DNA from: Candidatus Prevotella equi
GTDB lineage: Bacteria; Bacteroidota; Bacteroidia; Bacteroidales; Bacteroidaceae
Assembly: GCA_018065145.1 (NCBI GenBank)
Contig: JAGHTW010000072.1
Span: forward strand, 1 to 41,364
Direction: 5' to 3'
Length of the DNA: 41,364 bases
A program made the position numbers and the translations under genes. The notes under the pieces are model-generated. The model saw only the letters and a program-made list of their open reading frames with translations, ran no database searches and had not been told where the DNA came from. Below are positions 8,460 through 16,871 of the stretch, piece after piece (position 1 is the first letter of the stretch; each line of letters opens with the position of its first letter).

Positions 8460-9077
8460 ATGCCAGTACCTTCCATTCATGAAATAGTACAGACGGACCT
8501 CTTCACTTCAGAACAGGAACTGCTTGCGTTGTATCCTGCTCACTCCGTAACCAGAGTGCTACGCATCAGAGAGATGTATAACTGGCTTATCTCTAATCCT
8601 GATGCAAAGGACAAACAGTTTGTGGACGAGGTGATAGCTCGGCATGGCATAGGCAAGACTCTTGCATATGATGACCTGCGTGTTATAAAAGCAGTACTGC
8701 CTCACATCACATCGGCTTCTCGTGACTACCACCGATGGAAGTACAACGAGATGATTCTTGAAACGTATCAGATGGCGAAGAAGCGTAAGGATACGAAAAC
8801 GATGGAGAGGGCTGCCACGTCATACGCAAAATTTAATCGTGTTGATGTGGAGGATGAACAGTCGATGCCGTATGACCTTATCGTGGTGCAACCGTTCACT
8901 GCTACGGATGATCCTACAGTGCTCGGCATAAAGCCTATGCCTAATGTCAATGAAAAGATTCAGGAGCTGATAAAGAAATACCGTGCGGAGTCACTTGATA
9001 TTGATGATATAGAATTTGAGGAAGCGGACATAAATATCAACTTTGACGAATATGAGGATTTGACTGATAATCAATAA
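8460..9077 (+). CDS. Phage protein of unknown function, packaging or connector
   Basis: The product has 205 residues starting MPVPSIHEIVQTDLFTSEQELLALYP. The middle is helical and charged (YHRWKYNEMILETYQMAKKRKDTKTMERAATSYAKFNRVD), followed by a beta segment (MPYDLIVVQPFTATDDP) and a strongly acidic C-terminus. The layout of a helical DNA-binding part plus a acidic end is seen in some small terminases, and the gene follows a small HTH-like gene. I do not recognise it for certain. The start lies 41 bp after the previous stop, with an AT-rich leader. Confidence 0.65.
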   Translation: MPVPSIHEIVQTDLFTSEQELLALYPAHSVTRVLRIREMYNWLISNPDAKDKQFVDEVIARHGIGKTLAYDDLRVIKAVLPHITSASRDYHRWKYNEMILETYQMAKKRKDTKTMERAATSYAKFNRVDVEDEQSMPYDLIVVQPFTATDDPTVLGIKPMPNVNEKIQELIKKYRAESLDIDDIEFEEADININFDEYEDLTDNQ

Positions 9078-9103
9078 ATAACATTTTAACTATAAAGTGA
9101 ATC

Positions 9104-10177
9104 ATGAATTGCACAAAACTACAGAGGTCTTTGGACTGGTGTATGGGGAAACCTGAACTGCCAGGCATAATGAGCCGTGTCTATTACACTGCTAAATCGA
9201 ATATCGTTAGATGGCCAGTGTTACCGAAAGATAGCAAGGGGAATCCTACATCTAACACCTATATTGGGGAGTTTGAATTTTCTTATGACACGTCTTTCAG
9301 ATATATTACCATTATAGGTGACAAGTCGCAGTTTACATCTGATGCACAAGGGGAAATGCCTTCGCAGACTCAGGTAAACAAGCTGACAGCGGTGTATCCG
9401 TCTGCTGGTCCTGAAGCGACAATGCTGGCTGCAATGCTGAATAATGTGGACAACGTGTTTATATTCCAGGACATGAGTGGGCGCTACCGCGTCGTTGGCT
9501 CTCCCGACTATCTGACAAAGGTGTCTGTGGGACAGGATAACGGACAGGGTAACACAGGAACGGTATCTACAACTCTTACAATAGAAGCACCTGATATTGT
9601 GGTGGCTCCTTTTTATGAAGGGAGTATCGAAATAATGTCATACATGGAAAAGGAAATATACCTTGACAATAGATATTTAGGACCGGGTAACTTCGGGGAT
9701 TATAGGGCAGTACAGAACTTCGTATCAGTTACACCTGTTCTGGCTGGTTCGGCTGGTTTACCTCGTGCTGAGATAAATATCAATTCTGGCGCTGCGATAA
9801 ATTCCCGAGACCATAGATATATTGTTCTTTGTATCATTGACCCTATGAGAAGGGATGATATAAGGATGGTGGACTATTCGTTTAATATTCATTTCATTGG
9901 GGGCTTGCCTTCAATAGGTTCTTCGCATAATACATACTTTAAGAATGTTTCTCTTAAGGATGGTAGGACACTGCTGATATATGACTTGAAGGCTATGAGC
10001 TCTAATGAGTTCGTGCAGAACGAAGAGGTGATGTTTGTAAACTATATGGTATTCGGACTTTATAATATTTTGGCATGGGACGGAACGAACCCTTGCATCC
10101 CTCTTACTATGTATTACGTCAGGACGTTTCCAACGCTGAAAGCTATTAGCTTAATATATGATATTCCTAATCTGTAA
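9104..10177 (+). CDS. Tail-tube-like phage structural protein
   Basis: The 357-residue product starts MNCTKLQRSLDWCMGKPELPGIMSRVYY, an N-terminal pattern (a short helix, then xxWCxGKxxLPG(I)xxRxYY) that I associate with tail-tube or related proteins of Bacteroidetes phages. The rest is beta-rich, with NTYIGEFEFSYDTSFRYITIIGDKSQFTSDAQGE near residue 55 and several Gly/Asn-rich turns. It has no signal peptide. The next gene starts 2 bp after its stop, so the two are coupled. In siphophages the tube protein is made in many copies, but the sequence shows no unusually strong translation signal. Tube identity is likely but not proven. Confidence 0.7.
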   Translation: MNCTKLQRSLDWCMGKPELPGIMSRVYYTAKSNIVRWPVLPKDSKGNPTSNTYIGEFEFSYDTSFRYITIIGDKSQFTSDAQGEMPSQTQVNKLTAVYPSAGPEATMLAAMLNNVDNVFIFQDMSGRYRVVGSPDYLTKVSVGQDNGQGNTGTVSTTLTIEAPDIVVAPFYEGSIEIMSYMEKEIYLDNRYLGPGNFGDYRAVQNFVSVTPVLAGSAGLPRAEININSGAAINSRDHRYIVLCIIDPMRRDDIRMVDYSFNIHFIGGLPSIGSSHNTYFKNVSLKDGRTLLIYDLKAMSSNEFVQNEEVMFVNYMVFGLYNILAWDGTNPCIPLTMYYVRTFPTLKAISLIYDIPNL

Positions 10178-10179
10178 TT

Positions 10180-10683
10180 ATGGATTTTGCTGATTCTAAC
10201 TTTAACTGGGACGCAACCAACTTCTTTTCACGACTCACAGAGTCTAATAAGTTGGCGGCGTCTGAGAATTTCGTTTTTCATTCCGTAAGCGGACTGGAGG
10301 GATTTGAACAATGTGTGCACACGATGCAGACGACAACGGCTTTTGTGGCTGTATCTGATATAGCACAGGGCTATACCACGTTGAACAATACTCCGCATAC
10401 CAGACGTGTAAAGACGGTGTTTCTCGCTATGCGTCATGCCATCGATGATATGATTGCACGTCAGCAGTGCATGGATATAATGCGAGAACTGTTCAGACAG
10501 TTTATGTCTGTGCTGATACAGGAGCGCACGCGCATAGAGGAAAGGCATATCTATCTTGATCCGCGAATATCGTTCAACGAGATTGACCGCTATTTCCTGT
10601 CTGGCTGTGCCTGTGCGTACTTTCAGATTGCGACGGAGATATATACCGACCTGCGTTATAATGCGGAGGAGTGGATAACATAG
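10180..10683 (+). CDS. Phage protein of unknown function following the tube gene
   Basis: The product is 167 residues, helical, with no export or membrane signal. Residues 90-130 (AMRHAIDDMIARQQCMDIMRELFRQFMSVLIQERTRIEER) form a long amphipathic helix. It starts 2 bp after the tube-like gene, so the two are almost surely translated together, which suggests a partner role in tail assembly. I do not recognise the family. It is the last gene before a 288-bp gap that carries leftward signals. Confidence 0.7.
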   Translation: MDFADSNFNWDATNFFSRLTESNKLAASENFVFHSVSGLEGFEQCVHTMQTTTAFVAVSDIAQGYTTLNNTPHTRRVKTVFLAMRHAIDDMIARQQCMDIMRELFRQFMSVLIQERTRIEERHIYLDPRISFNEIDRYFLSGCACAYFQIATEIYTDLRYNAEEWIT

Positions 10684-10745
10684 TCTTTTGCTCGTATCTT
10701 ATGTGCAATGATATGATGTAGAGTGCGTCTCTGCGATTACTTGTT

Positions 10746-10772
10746 GGGCGTGGTACCTGTGGTACTATGCCC
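10746..10772 (-). other. Hairpin just inside a leftward promoter
   Basis: An interrupted inverted repeat, GGGC..GTACC/GGTAC..GCCC, lies at the start of the transcript expected from the leftward -7 box at 10783-10790. A second stem, TTTTCCGTA/TACGGAAAA, lies further right at about 10842-10879. The gap 10684-10971 has no gene that I can support. Confidence 0.45.
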
Positions 10773-10782
10773 TTTTATGATG

Positions 10783-10790
10783 CAAAGGTA
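10783..10790 (-). promoter_or_regulatory. Leftward -7 box within an inverted repeat
   Basis: The minus strand reads TACCTTTG, a perfect -7 box. It overlaps one arm of an inverted repeat ATGATGCA (10777-10784)/TGCATCAT (10810-10817), as an operator might. A -33 TTG lies at a slightly short distance of 16 bp. Transcription would run antisense into the 3' end of the gene ending at 10683. Confidence 0.45.
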
Positions 10791-10971
10791 AGGCAGCGTG
10801 ATACGGCAATGCATCATCCTTTAGCATGACACTTTTTTCAAATTTTCCGTAAACGAATAATTTCTGGCTACGGAAAAAACTGTCTGCTATCCTTGCCTTA
10901 TATCACTTATTCTGCTTTCTTCTTGGGGGCATCAAAAAAAACATAGCCCACAAGTAAAGTATTCGCAGATT

Positions 10972-11487
10972 ATGACACACTCGCTTTTTACATCACAGTA
11001 TGATTGCACTGCTGAAATAGCGGTAGCAAAAGATGATATCCTGTTGCTCTCCACCGCACATTACAATAACTCATCTCGTCATATTGCGCATAAGCTGAAA
11101 GAAGGTGACTATAACGCTATAGTCACTGCTGCATACAGGATGGCGGCTTGTCTGCCGGAGAACTGTATTCTCATTCCTGCTCCTGGCAGAAACGGATATG
11201 CCACACAGACACTGAAACTGGCAAAGATGATATCTCGCATATCGGGCGCACAGGTGGCTGACGTGCTGAAGGGTTGTCAAAGAATGGCTAACTATGACGC
11301 AAAGAAACAAGGTCACCCACTGAAAATGGATGACCTCGGTCTTTATCTCGCTGAGAGCATTCCTGCTGATAAGACAGCAGTGATTATTGACAACGTAGTA
11401 GATACTGGCACTACAGCATTCGCTGCTGCGAACCTGATAGGCTCGTGCATCGTTCTGTCATACGCAATGACTGGCGTATTGTCATAA
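10972..11487 (+). CDS. Type I phosphoribosyltransferase domain protein
   Basis: The product has 171 residues. The segment VIIDNVVDTGTT at 137-148 is the PRPP-binding motif of type I phosphoribosyltransferases (two hydrophobic strands, two acidic or Asn residues, then the TGTT loop). A second conserved-looking loop, IPAPGRNGYATQ at 68-79, precedes it as in ComF-like enzymes. The protein lacks the zinc-finger start of ComF, and the first acidic pair is DN, not DD. It should handle PRPP and a base or nucleotide. Its substrate cannot be told from sequence. It sits alone between tail genes with its own leader, so it may be a moron for nucleotide metabolism. Confidence 0.85.
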   Translation: MTHSLFTSQYDCTAEIAVAKDDILLLSTAHYNNSSRHIAHKLKEGDYNAIVTAAYRMAACLPENCILIPAPGRNGYATQTLKLAKMISRISGAQVADVLKGCQRMANYDAKKQGHPLKMDDLGLYLAESIPADKTAVIIDNVVDTGTTAFAAANLIGSCIVLSYAMTGVLS

Positions 11488-11527
11488 ACAGTGCTACATT
11501 GTCCTTTTATGCTTTTCTTTTCCAAAG

Positions 11528-11535
11528 TAATTTTG
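11528..11535 (+). promoter_or_regulatory. -7 box immediately before a start codon
   Basis: TAATTTTG fits TAnnTTTG and ends 5 bp before the ATG at 11541. If used, the transcript would have almost no leader. The -33 position is pyrimidine-rich without a clear TTTG. Confidence 0.4.
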
Positions 11536-11540
11536 TACGC

Positions 11541-11969
11541 ATGAAAAACGTTACCGAACAATCAGCTATATCTGAACGTGAGAAATATGTCCTGGCATTC
11601 AATGACACGATGATAAAGATATGGAAAGAGCAGATTACTCTGCTGGGTGTCATTGATACAGGGCTGTTACTTCATTCGCCTATAGCCATCAGCACAAAAG
11701 CGGATGGGAAGTTTTCTGAGGTGCAACTGTCTCAGGCGTTCCTCGAATATGGTCTTTGGCAAGACTATGGAACTGGTAGGGAGGTACCAAGAGGGAACAG
11801 TGGCGACCTTGGGAAACCGAAGGTTCGCAAGGCACGGCACTGGTTCAGCCGTAAATACTATGCTTCCGTTATGAATATAAAGGAATTCATGGCGGACTCT
11901 CTCGGTACGCAGTTCCAAGGCATCATAGCGGATGCTCTGGATGCAAAGAAGATGAGAATCAAATTGTAA
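11541..11969 (+). CDS. HK97-gp10-like neck / tail-completion protein
   Basis: The chosen start gives 142 residues, MKNVTEQSAISEREKYVLAF. A longer frame to 11445 would run back into the previous gene and a promoter. The centre, FLEYGLWQDYGTGREVPRGN followed by KARHWFSRKYYASVMNIKEF, has the layout seen in head-tail or neck proteins of Bacteroidetes siphophages: an aromatic Tyr-Gly-Thr-Gly loop, then Arg/His-rich and Trp-Phe-Ser-Arg-Lys. The N-terminus is helical, as in gp10-type proteins. It completes the structural block before the DUF4468 gene. The assignment is by pattern. Confidence 0.6.
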   Translation: MKNVTEQSAISEREKYVLAFNDTMIKIWKEQITLLGVIDTGLLLHSPIAISTKADGKFSEVQLSQAFLEYGLWQDYGTGREVPRGNSGDLGKPKVRKARHWFSRKYYASVMNIKEFMADSLGTQFQGIIADALDAKKMRIKL

Positions 11970-12032
11970 TCTGTCAGGAAACTACGCAATAATTGCATGA
12001 TTTAAGCGTTACTTAAGAAAAACTTAAGAACT

Positions 12033-12599
12033 ATGATTAAAAACATTTTTATTGCATTATTGCTTGTCTTCGTACAGACGATGTCTGCACAAGAGCCTGT
12101 TTCCTATACTGAAGTTATTACCGTAGAGGGTAAGTCATCTATAGAGTTGTCTGAGATAATGCGTCGTTGGGTGGCTGTAGCCTACAAAAATCCAGATAAG
12201 GTGATGCGTTACGACAATGGAAATAACGAAATAATAGTTGATGGAGTCGTGGATTATGATCCTGGCACATTTTCAACAAATTTTTTGCGTGGTTTCATCA
12301 GATACAATTTATATATAAGGTTCAAGGATGGCAGAATGAGAGTTGAGATGTCTAACCCTTATCATGTAACAACAAATTTAAAAGGTGGTATAAACCTTAG
12401 AACTGTCTATAAAGAGCCTCTAACAAAAGAACAATGGAAATCCACAAAATTAGGAAGCATACAACTTACCCAGAAAATTTACGAGAACGCAATGGGTAAA
12501 GCAAGAGATATCCTTGACAATAGGTGGAATTTCCTAATAAATAGTATCAACAACAATATAAAAACAATCGAGTCTCGCAAGGTTGAGGAGGATTGGTAA
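12033..12599 (+). CDS. Secreted DUF4468 domain protein
   Basis: The product has 188 residues with a signal peptide (MIKNIFIALLLVFVQTMSAQ). The rest follows the DUF4468 pattern of Bacteroidetes: VITVEGKSSIELSEIMRRWVAVAY, an NNEIIVDGVVDY strand, and YNLYIRFKDGRMRVEMSN, a fold likened to TBP. Such proteins are exported and of unknown role. It is unusual to find one between phage neck and lysis genes. It is followed by its own terminator and is more AT-rich than the structural genes, so it is probably cargo expressed in the lysogen. Confidence 0.85.
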   Translation: MIKNIFIALLLVFVQTMSAQEPVSYTEVITVEGKSSIELSEIMRRWVAVAYKNPDKVMRYDNGNNEIIVDGVVDYDPGTFSTNFLRGFIRYNLYIRFKDGRMRVEMSNPYHVTTNLKGGINLRTVYKEPLTKEQWKSTKLGSIQLTQKIYENAMGKARDILDNRWNFLINSINNNIKTIESRKVEEDW

Positions 12600-12609
12600 T
12601 ATATATATG

Positions 12610-12638
12610 ATGAGCGGTAACGAAAGTTTATCGCTCAT
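12610..12638 (+). terminator. Terminator of the DUF4468 gene
   Basis: The stem ATGAGCG/CGCTCAT encloses a smaller AAC-GAAA-GTT hairpin with a GNRA loop and is followed by TATTGT. It lies 11 bp after the stop codon. Confidence 0.75.
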
Positions 12639-12699
12639 TATTGTACCACCAAATTATATTTTATCTGTATCATTCTTCATTTTTCTTTTCTAAACAACG

Positions 12700-13440
12700 C
12701 TCAGGCGGAAACCACTTCGTGGGTTCCTCCCTCCCTGTATCTCTATTCGAGATTATAAGGCTACGCAGACTATAAAATCAGACCTATCTACGTCTGCTCT
12801 ATACTTTCGGCAAAGTATCAAAGGCTTCTACGCTGGCGCTCTATACTTTAAGAAAGTATCAAACAGATTTCTCTCTTATCTATTCTTTTAAGGCTACGCT
12901 AAGTTGCTTTTACATCTGGACCTTCTACGCAACTTGCTATATCACTACTCGTGATTGTCTCGCGGAGCGGCTTTAACACTGCGTGGCTGCACGTATCTCT
13001 CAAACGCCGTGATGGGCTTGATGATTATTCATATATATATTCCTTTTATTTCTTTCTTAATCAACGGTCAGCAGGAAACCACTTCATGGATCCTTCTTCC
13101 CTGTATCACTATTCGTGATGGTACGGCAACGCTTTCGCTCTATACTTTCAGAAAGTATCAAACAGATTTCACTCTTATCTATTCTTTTAAGGCTACGCTA
13201 AGTTGCTTTTACATCTGGACCTTCTACGCAACTTGCTATATCACTACTCGTGATGGTCTCGCGGAGCGGCTTTAACACTACGTGGCTGCACGTATCTCTC
13301 AAACGCCGTGATGGGCTTGAAATTTTATATGTAAATATTTATCTTGTCATTCCAATTTAGGCAACGGTCAGGCGGAAACCACCTTGTGGTTCCACCTTTC
13401 CTGTATCTCTATTCGAGATTGCAATATCACCGCTTCGCTC
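12700..13440. repeat. Hairpin-rich repeat array B
   Basis: Two and a half copies of the same unit as in arrays A and C, with the marker GCGGCTTTAACAC at 12967 and 13266 (period 299). It holds variants absent from A: a hairpin with arms GCAGAC and GTCTGC (about 12764-12800), and ATCTC/GAGAT around TATTC where other units have ATCAC/GTGAT. That is a swapped base pair, so pairing is kept. No left boundary hairpin is present, so the array starts truncated. Confidence 0.9.
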
Positions 13441-13487
13441 GTCTCACTGCGTTCAGTCAGTATCTGGCCGTTTGGAATCTGGCTTTT

Positions 13488-13516
13488 GTCCAAAGGCAAC
13501 CCTTGAACTCCCTTTC
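13488..13516 (-). repeat. Left copy of an inverted repeat bracketing the ArdC cassette
   Basis: Read on the minus strand, the 29-nt segment beginning GAAAGGGAGTTCAAGGGTT matches 15879-15908 on the plus strand over its whole length, apart from one inserted T. The two copies face each other across 2.4 kb. Confidence 0.75.
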
Positions 13517-13519
13517 TCA

Positions 13520-14557
13520 AAGTGGTATGCTGATTGTCTATCATGTGCTTCGCTCTTGGGTGTCAGCATAGAAGCGGCACTGCATTGTCTATGTGTCTTG
13601 AAGTGGAAGTGTCCTCGTTCATACTTTTCACCATGGTAATATTAATAGGTAAGCGCTATGCTCTCTGATGTTCTTGTCTATGCCGTAGTAGATAGCGGTA
13701 GTGACAGTGTTTATTTGTTCCTTTCGTGCGTTGGTAGCATCGCCCCACATCACAACCTCCCTTGATACGGCTCTCTCATTTGTCCTGTGCAGTGAGCCTT
13801 CTCTTGAAAGGGTTAAGGTTTGGTAGGCTTGCCATTGGAACTGACCGTACTTTGGGAGGACGATATTCTATGACAGTTTAATATAGGTAGCATCATTGCT
13901 ATGTATGTTCTTGATAGTCTTTTTCTATGGTAGCCCGTACCATGATGACCGCTGTCTCTGACCTAACCACCCTTATGCAAAGTCTTGGCGGCACTCCACC
14001 GAAACCTTCTCATACCAGCGCGTGACTCTTTCTTATACATCTGCCTTATGTTAATTGCAGCGGTAGGCATCTTCGCATTGTTTTCCTTACTCTGCTGTCC
14101 GGCTGCTTGGAATAGCCCTCGTTCCTTCGTAACCATCCCCAGCATGACACATAAACGTGAGGGGATAACTCTTCTTGCCCTTGTAGGCTTATAATATTGC
14201 CCTCATTGACCGTTGTCTGCTCCGTTTGTGTGAGAGTGTTCAGAGCATGGGGTGCTACCGCTCATTCTAAAAAAAGGTGCAGTACTGGCAGTAAGTAGTA
14301 GTCTCGAGCTGAGTATCTGCATTGCATTGCCATTATTATAGTGTGATTATTTATACGGCTGCAGCATTTGTCCGTCCGAAACCGCGTCTTTTCTTCCTGT
14401 CTCTTCTTGTATGGCATTGTTTATTCATCATTTGTGCGAAGAGAGTCCTTCTCCTATGCACTCCGTCGGCGGTTGAGCAGCTATTGATGCTTGCCTTCTC
14501 TTATTTGTTCTGTGTTCTTTCGTTAATATTCCTTGCCTTGTTATGAATTTTCCGCTG
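13520..14557 (-). ncRNA. Candidate long non-coding purine-rich transcript B
   Basis: About 1 kb has no convincing gene. The longest minus-strand frame is 60 codons (13963-14145) with no recognisable fold. As in tract A, the minus strand is purine-rich and a leftward promoter-like sequence at 14558-14586 points into it, with transcription continuing toward array B. The first transcribed bases resemble those of tract A. Two short basic frames keep a decayed gene possible. The call rests on position, composition and the shared promoter sequence only. Confidence 0.35.
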
Positions 14558-14586
14558 CGAAGTTAAGGCAAGACGTTTGTTGCAAA
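14558..14586 (-). promoter_or_regulatory. Leftward promoter-like sequence
   Basis: On the minus strand TTTG (14586-14583) and TAACTTCG (14565-14558) are 17 bp apart. The -7 box has one mismatch to TAnnTTTG. The following bases GCAGCGGAAAAT match the start of tract A (GCAGCGCAAAAT). Confidence 0.45.
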
Positions 14587-14765
14587 TATCAGCTATGCTT
14601 ATTTCTGCTCAAAAGTAACGACAGCTTTCCGATTTTATCCTAAAATAGGTATTTCGTGATTTTGCTGGAAATTATTGGCACTGCAAACTTCCCTTGCTAA
14701 CTTGATGATGGCAGTGTAAAATTTTTAATAACAAGGTTAATTAATATTTTAATACGAAAGAACTT

Positions 14766-15860
14766 ATGTACAAAACAAACAAGAAACAGAAGGCAAGCAG
14801 AAAGAATAGTAATGCTGCTTTCGACGGAGTAAGCGCACAGGAGAAGGCCCTGAACCTCTTCGCAGAAATGATGATCGAGAAAATTGAATCCATACAGATG
14901 GACTGGAAGAAGCCTTGGTTTACGGACGGACTGATGCAACTGCCTCGTAATCTCAGCGGAAGACACTATAATGGTGGCAATAGCTTAATGCTGATGCTCT
15001 GCTGCGAGAAACATGGTTATAAACTGCCTGTATTCTGCACCTTCGACAGAGTGAGCGGACTGAACTATACTCGCACATCAAACGGTATGAAGCAGATAAC
15101 GGACAAGGAGGGCAATCCTCTACCGAAGGTATCGGTAAACAAGGGCGAGAAGAGTTTTCCTGTTTTCCTCACTGTTTTTACATGTGTCCACGCTACGGAT
15201 GGTACAAAGGTGAGCTACGAGGACTATAAGCAGATGACGGAAAGCCAGAGAAAGGAATACAATGTTTTTTCGAAGCTGCAAATATATAATGTTTTTAACA
15301 TAGATCAGACGAATATGAAGGAGGCACGCCCTGAGATGTATGAGAAGATTTCAATGGAGTGCCAGGGAGCCAAGCCACAGCATACTGAGGATGGTTTCAG
15401 GTTTGAGCCAGTGGACAGGATGGTTACGGAGAATCTTTGGATTTGTCCTATCAAGAACGTACATGGCGATGATGCATATTTCTCATTGTCAAAGAATTGT
15501 ATCGTCTTCCCAGAGTACAGCCAGTTCTACAATGGTGAAGCGTATTACTCAAATCTCTTTCACGAGATGGCGCACAGCACCGGACATGAGAGTCAGCTGA
15601 ATCGTATTAAGGAAGGTGGAAAGTGGGGAGATGCTGCCTACGGACGTGAGGAACTGATAGCTGAGCTCACCGCTGCACTGGTGGCTCAGAACTACGGCAT
15701 GGATAAGTACATCAAAGAGGATAGCGCAGCATATCTGAAGTCATGGTTGAAGAGTCTGAAGGAGGATCCTTCTTACATCAAGACAGTGTTGTTAGATGTA
15801 AAACGTGCTGCCTCTATGCTGACACTCAAAATCGACGCACTAATGGAAAAGCCTGAATAA
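14766..15860 (+). CDS. ArdC-like antirestriction protein with zincin-like peptidase domain
   Basis: The product has 364 residues. The N-terminal part (about 20-150) reads as the ssDNA-binding domain of ArdC (EKIESIQMDWKKPWF... LPRNLSGRHYNGGNSLML). The C-terminal part is a zincin-like metallopeptidase with HEMAHSTGHESQL at about 266 (HExxH) and a third ligand probably in the downstream REELIAELTAAL. ArdC-type proteins are known to protect incoming plasmid DNA against restriction; it is reasonable to infer the same for this element. The gene is one transcription unit flanked by an inverted repeat and by arrays B and C, so it looks like a cassette inserted among phage genes. Its stop lies inside a terminator hairpin. 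Confidence 0.9.
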   Translation: MYKTNKKQKASRKNSNAAFDGVSAQEKALNLFAEMMIEKIESIQMDWKKPWFTDGLMQLPRNLSGRHYNGGNSLMLMLCCEKHGYKLPVFCTFDRVSGLNYTRTSNGMKQITDKEGNPLPKVSVNKGEKSFPVFLTVFTCVHATDGTKVSYEDYKQMTESQRKEYNVFSKLQIYNVFNIDQTNMKEARPEMYEKISMECQGAKPQHTEDGFRFEPVDRMVTENLWICPIKNVHGDDAYFSLSKNCIVFPEYSQFYNGEAYYSNLFHEMAHSTGHESQLNRIKEGGKWGDAAYGREELIAELTAALVAQNYGMDKYIKEDSAAYLKSWLKSLKEDPSYIKTVLLDVKRAASMLTLKIDALMEKPE

Positions 15861-15872
15861 TCGGGCTTTTCC
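15845..15872 (+). terminator. Terminator overlapping the ArdC stop codon
   Basis: The stem GGAAAAGCC/GGCTTTTCC has 9 perfect pairs and a loop that contains the TAA at 15858-15860. The stem reaches into the last codons, as at 81-110. Confidence 0.8.
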
Positions 15873-15878
15873 TATAAC

Positions 15879-15908
15879 GAAAGGGAGTTCAAGGGTTTGC
15901 CTTTGGAC
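15879..15908 (+). repeat. Right copy of the inverted repeat bracketing the ArdC cassette
   Basis: This 30-nt segment is the inverted partner of 13488-13516, with one extra T. It lies just after the ArdC terminator. About 75 bp further on, array C begins. Confidence 0.75.
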
Positions 15909-15983
15909 TTTCTTTGTGGTGTTTTAAGGTATTCTGATTGTATATGGATTCTGCAACGGCTTTTTTATACTTTTTCTTTTGGC

Positions 15984-16770
15984 ATCGTTCTGTTCTGCAA
16001 CCTGCAGAACGCCACTCTATCCCTCTGGGATTCCTCGCAGGGGCGGCAACGCTACCGCTCTATACTTTCGGCAAAGTATCAAAGGCTTCCACGCTGGCGC
16101 TCTATACTTTAAGAAAGTATCAAACAGATTTATCTCACATCTATTCTTTTCAAGGCTACGCTAAGTTGCTTTCAACATCTGGACCTACTACGCAACTTGC
16201 TAAATCACTATTCGTGATGGTCTCGCGGAGCGGCTTTAACACTGCGTGGCTGCACGTATCTCTCAAACGCCGTGATGGGCTTAATCATTATACCTATATT
16301 CTTATGTCTTTCCTTCTTAGGCAACGGTCAGGCGGAAACCACTTCATGGGTTCCGTCTTCCCTGTATCTCTATTCGAGATTTATAAGGCAACGCAGACTT
16401 TTATACCAGGACATATCTTAGTCTGCTCTATACTTTCGGCAAAGTATCAAAGGCTTCTACGCTATTGCTCTATACTTTCAGAAAGTATCAAACAGTTATC
16501 TATAATATCTATTCTTTTCAAGGCTACGCTAAGTTGCTTTCAACATCTATACCTACTACGCAACTTGCTATATCACTATTCGTGATGGTCTCGCGGAACG
16601 GCTTTAACACTGCGTGGCTGCATGTATCTCTCAAACGCCGTGATGGGCTTAATGATTATACCTATATTCTTATGCCTTTCCTTCTTAGGCAACGGTCAGG
16701 TGGAAACCACCAGTGGTTCTACCTTCCCTGTATCTCTTACGAGATTTATTCGCGTAGCGGCTTGTATTCT
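15984..16770. repeat. Hairpin-rich repeat array C
   Basis: Two units with the marker at 16230 and 16599 (period about 370, because of an added module that holds the GCAGACT/AGTCTGC hairpin near 16394-16428). The left boundary hairpin TTCTGCA ACC TGCAGAA at 15993-16009 is perfect, whereas array A has TTTCGCA GTT TGCAAAA at the equivalent place. The last module changes ATACTTTC/GAAAGTAT to ATTCTTT/AAAGAAT, again keeping pairing. The array ends just before the lysis promoter. Confidence 0.9.
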
Positions 16771-16827
16771 TTCAAAGGGTGTAAAAGAATCAAAGCACCT
16801 GTCTTTTCCTGTTTGACTGGAGCAGCG

Positions 16828-16835
16828 TAACTTTG
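16828..16835 (+). promoter_or_regulatory. -7 box for the lysis cassette
   Basis: TAACTTTG fits the Bacteroidetes -7 box and would start transcription about 30 nt before the holin ATG at 16872. A TTTG at 16812 is too close, and a TTTTC at 16804-16808 is at a better distance but a poor match. Confidence 0.5.
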
Positions 16836-16871
16836 CAAACAAGAAAAGTTCAATTCTAAAACTCCCAAACC

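Noticed and set aside
13963..14145. A 60-codon minus-strand frame in tract B
   Set aside because: It lies on the transcribed strand and is basic, so I could not fully exclude it, but there is no homologue known to me and no start signal. I keep the tract as non-coding.
12700..16770. CRISPR array
   Set aside because: Units are about 300 bp, with many internal hairpins and no short constant repeat with unique spacers, and no cas gene is present.
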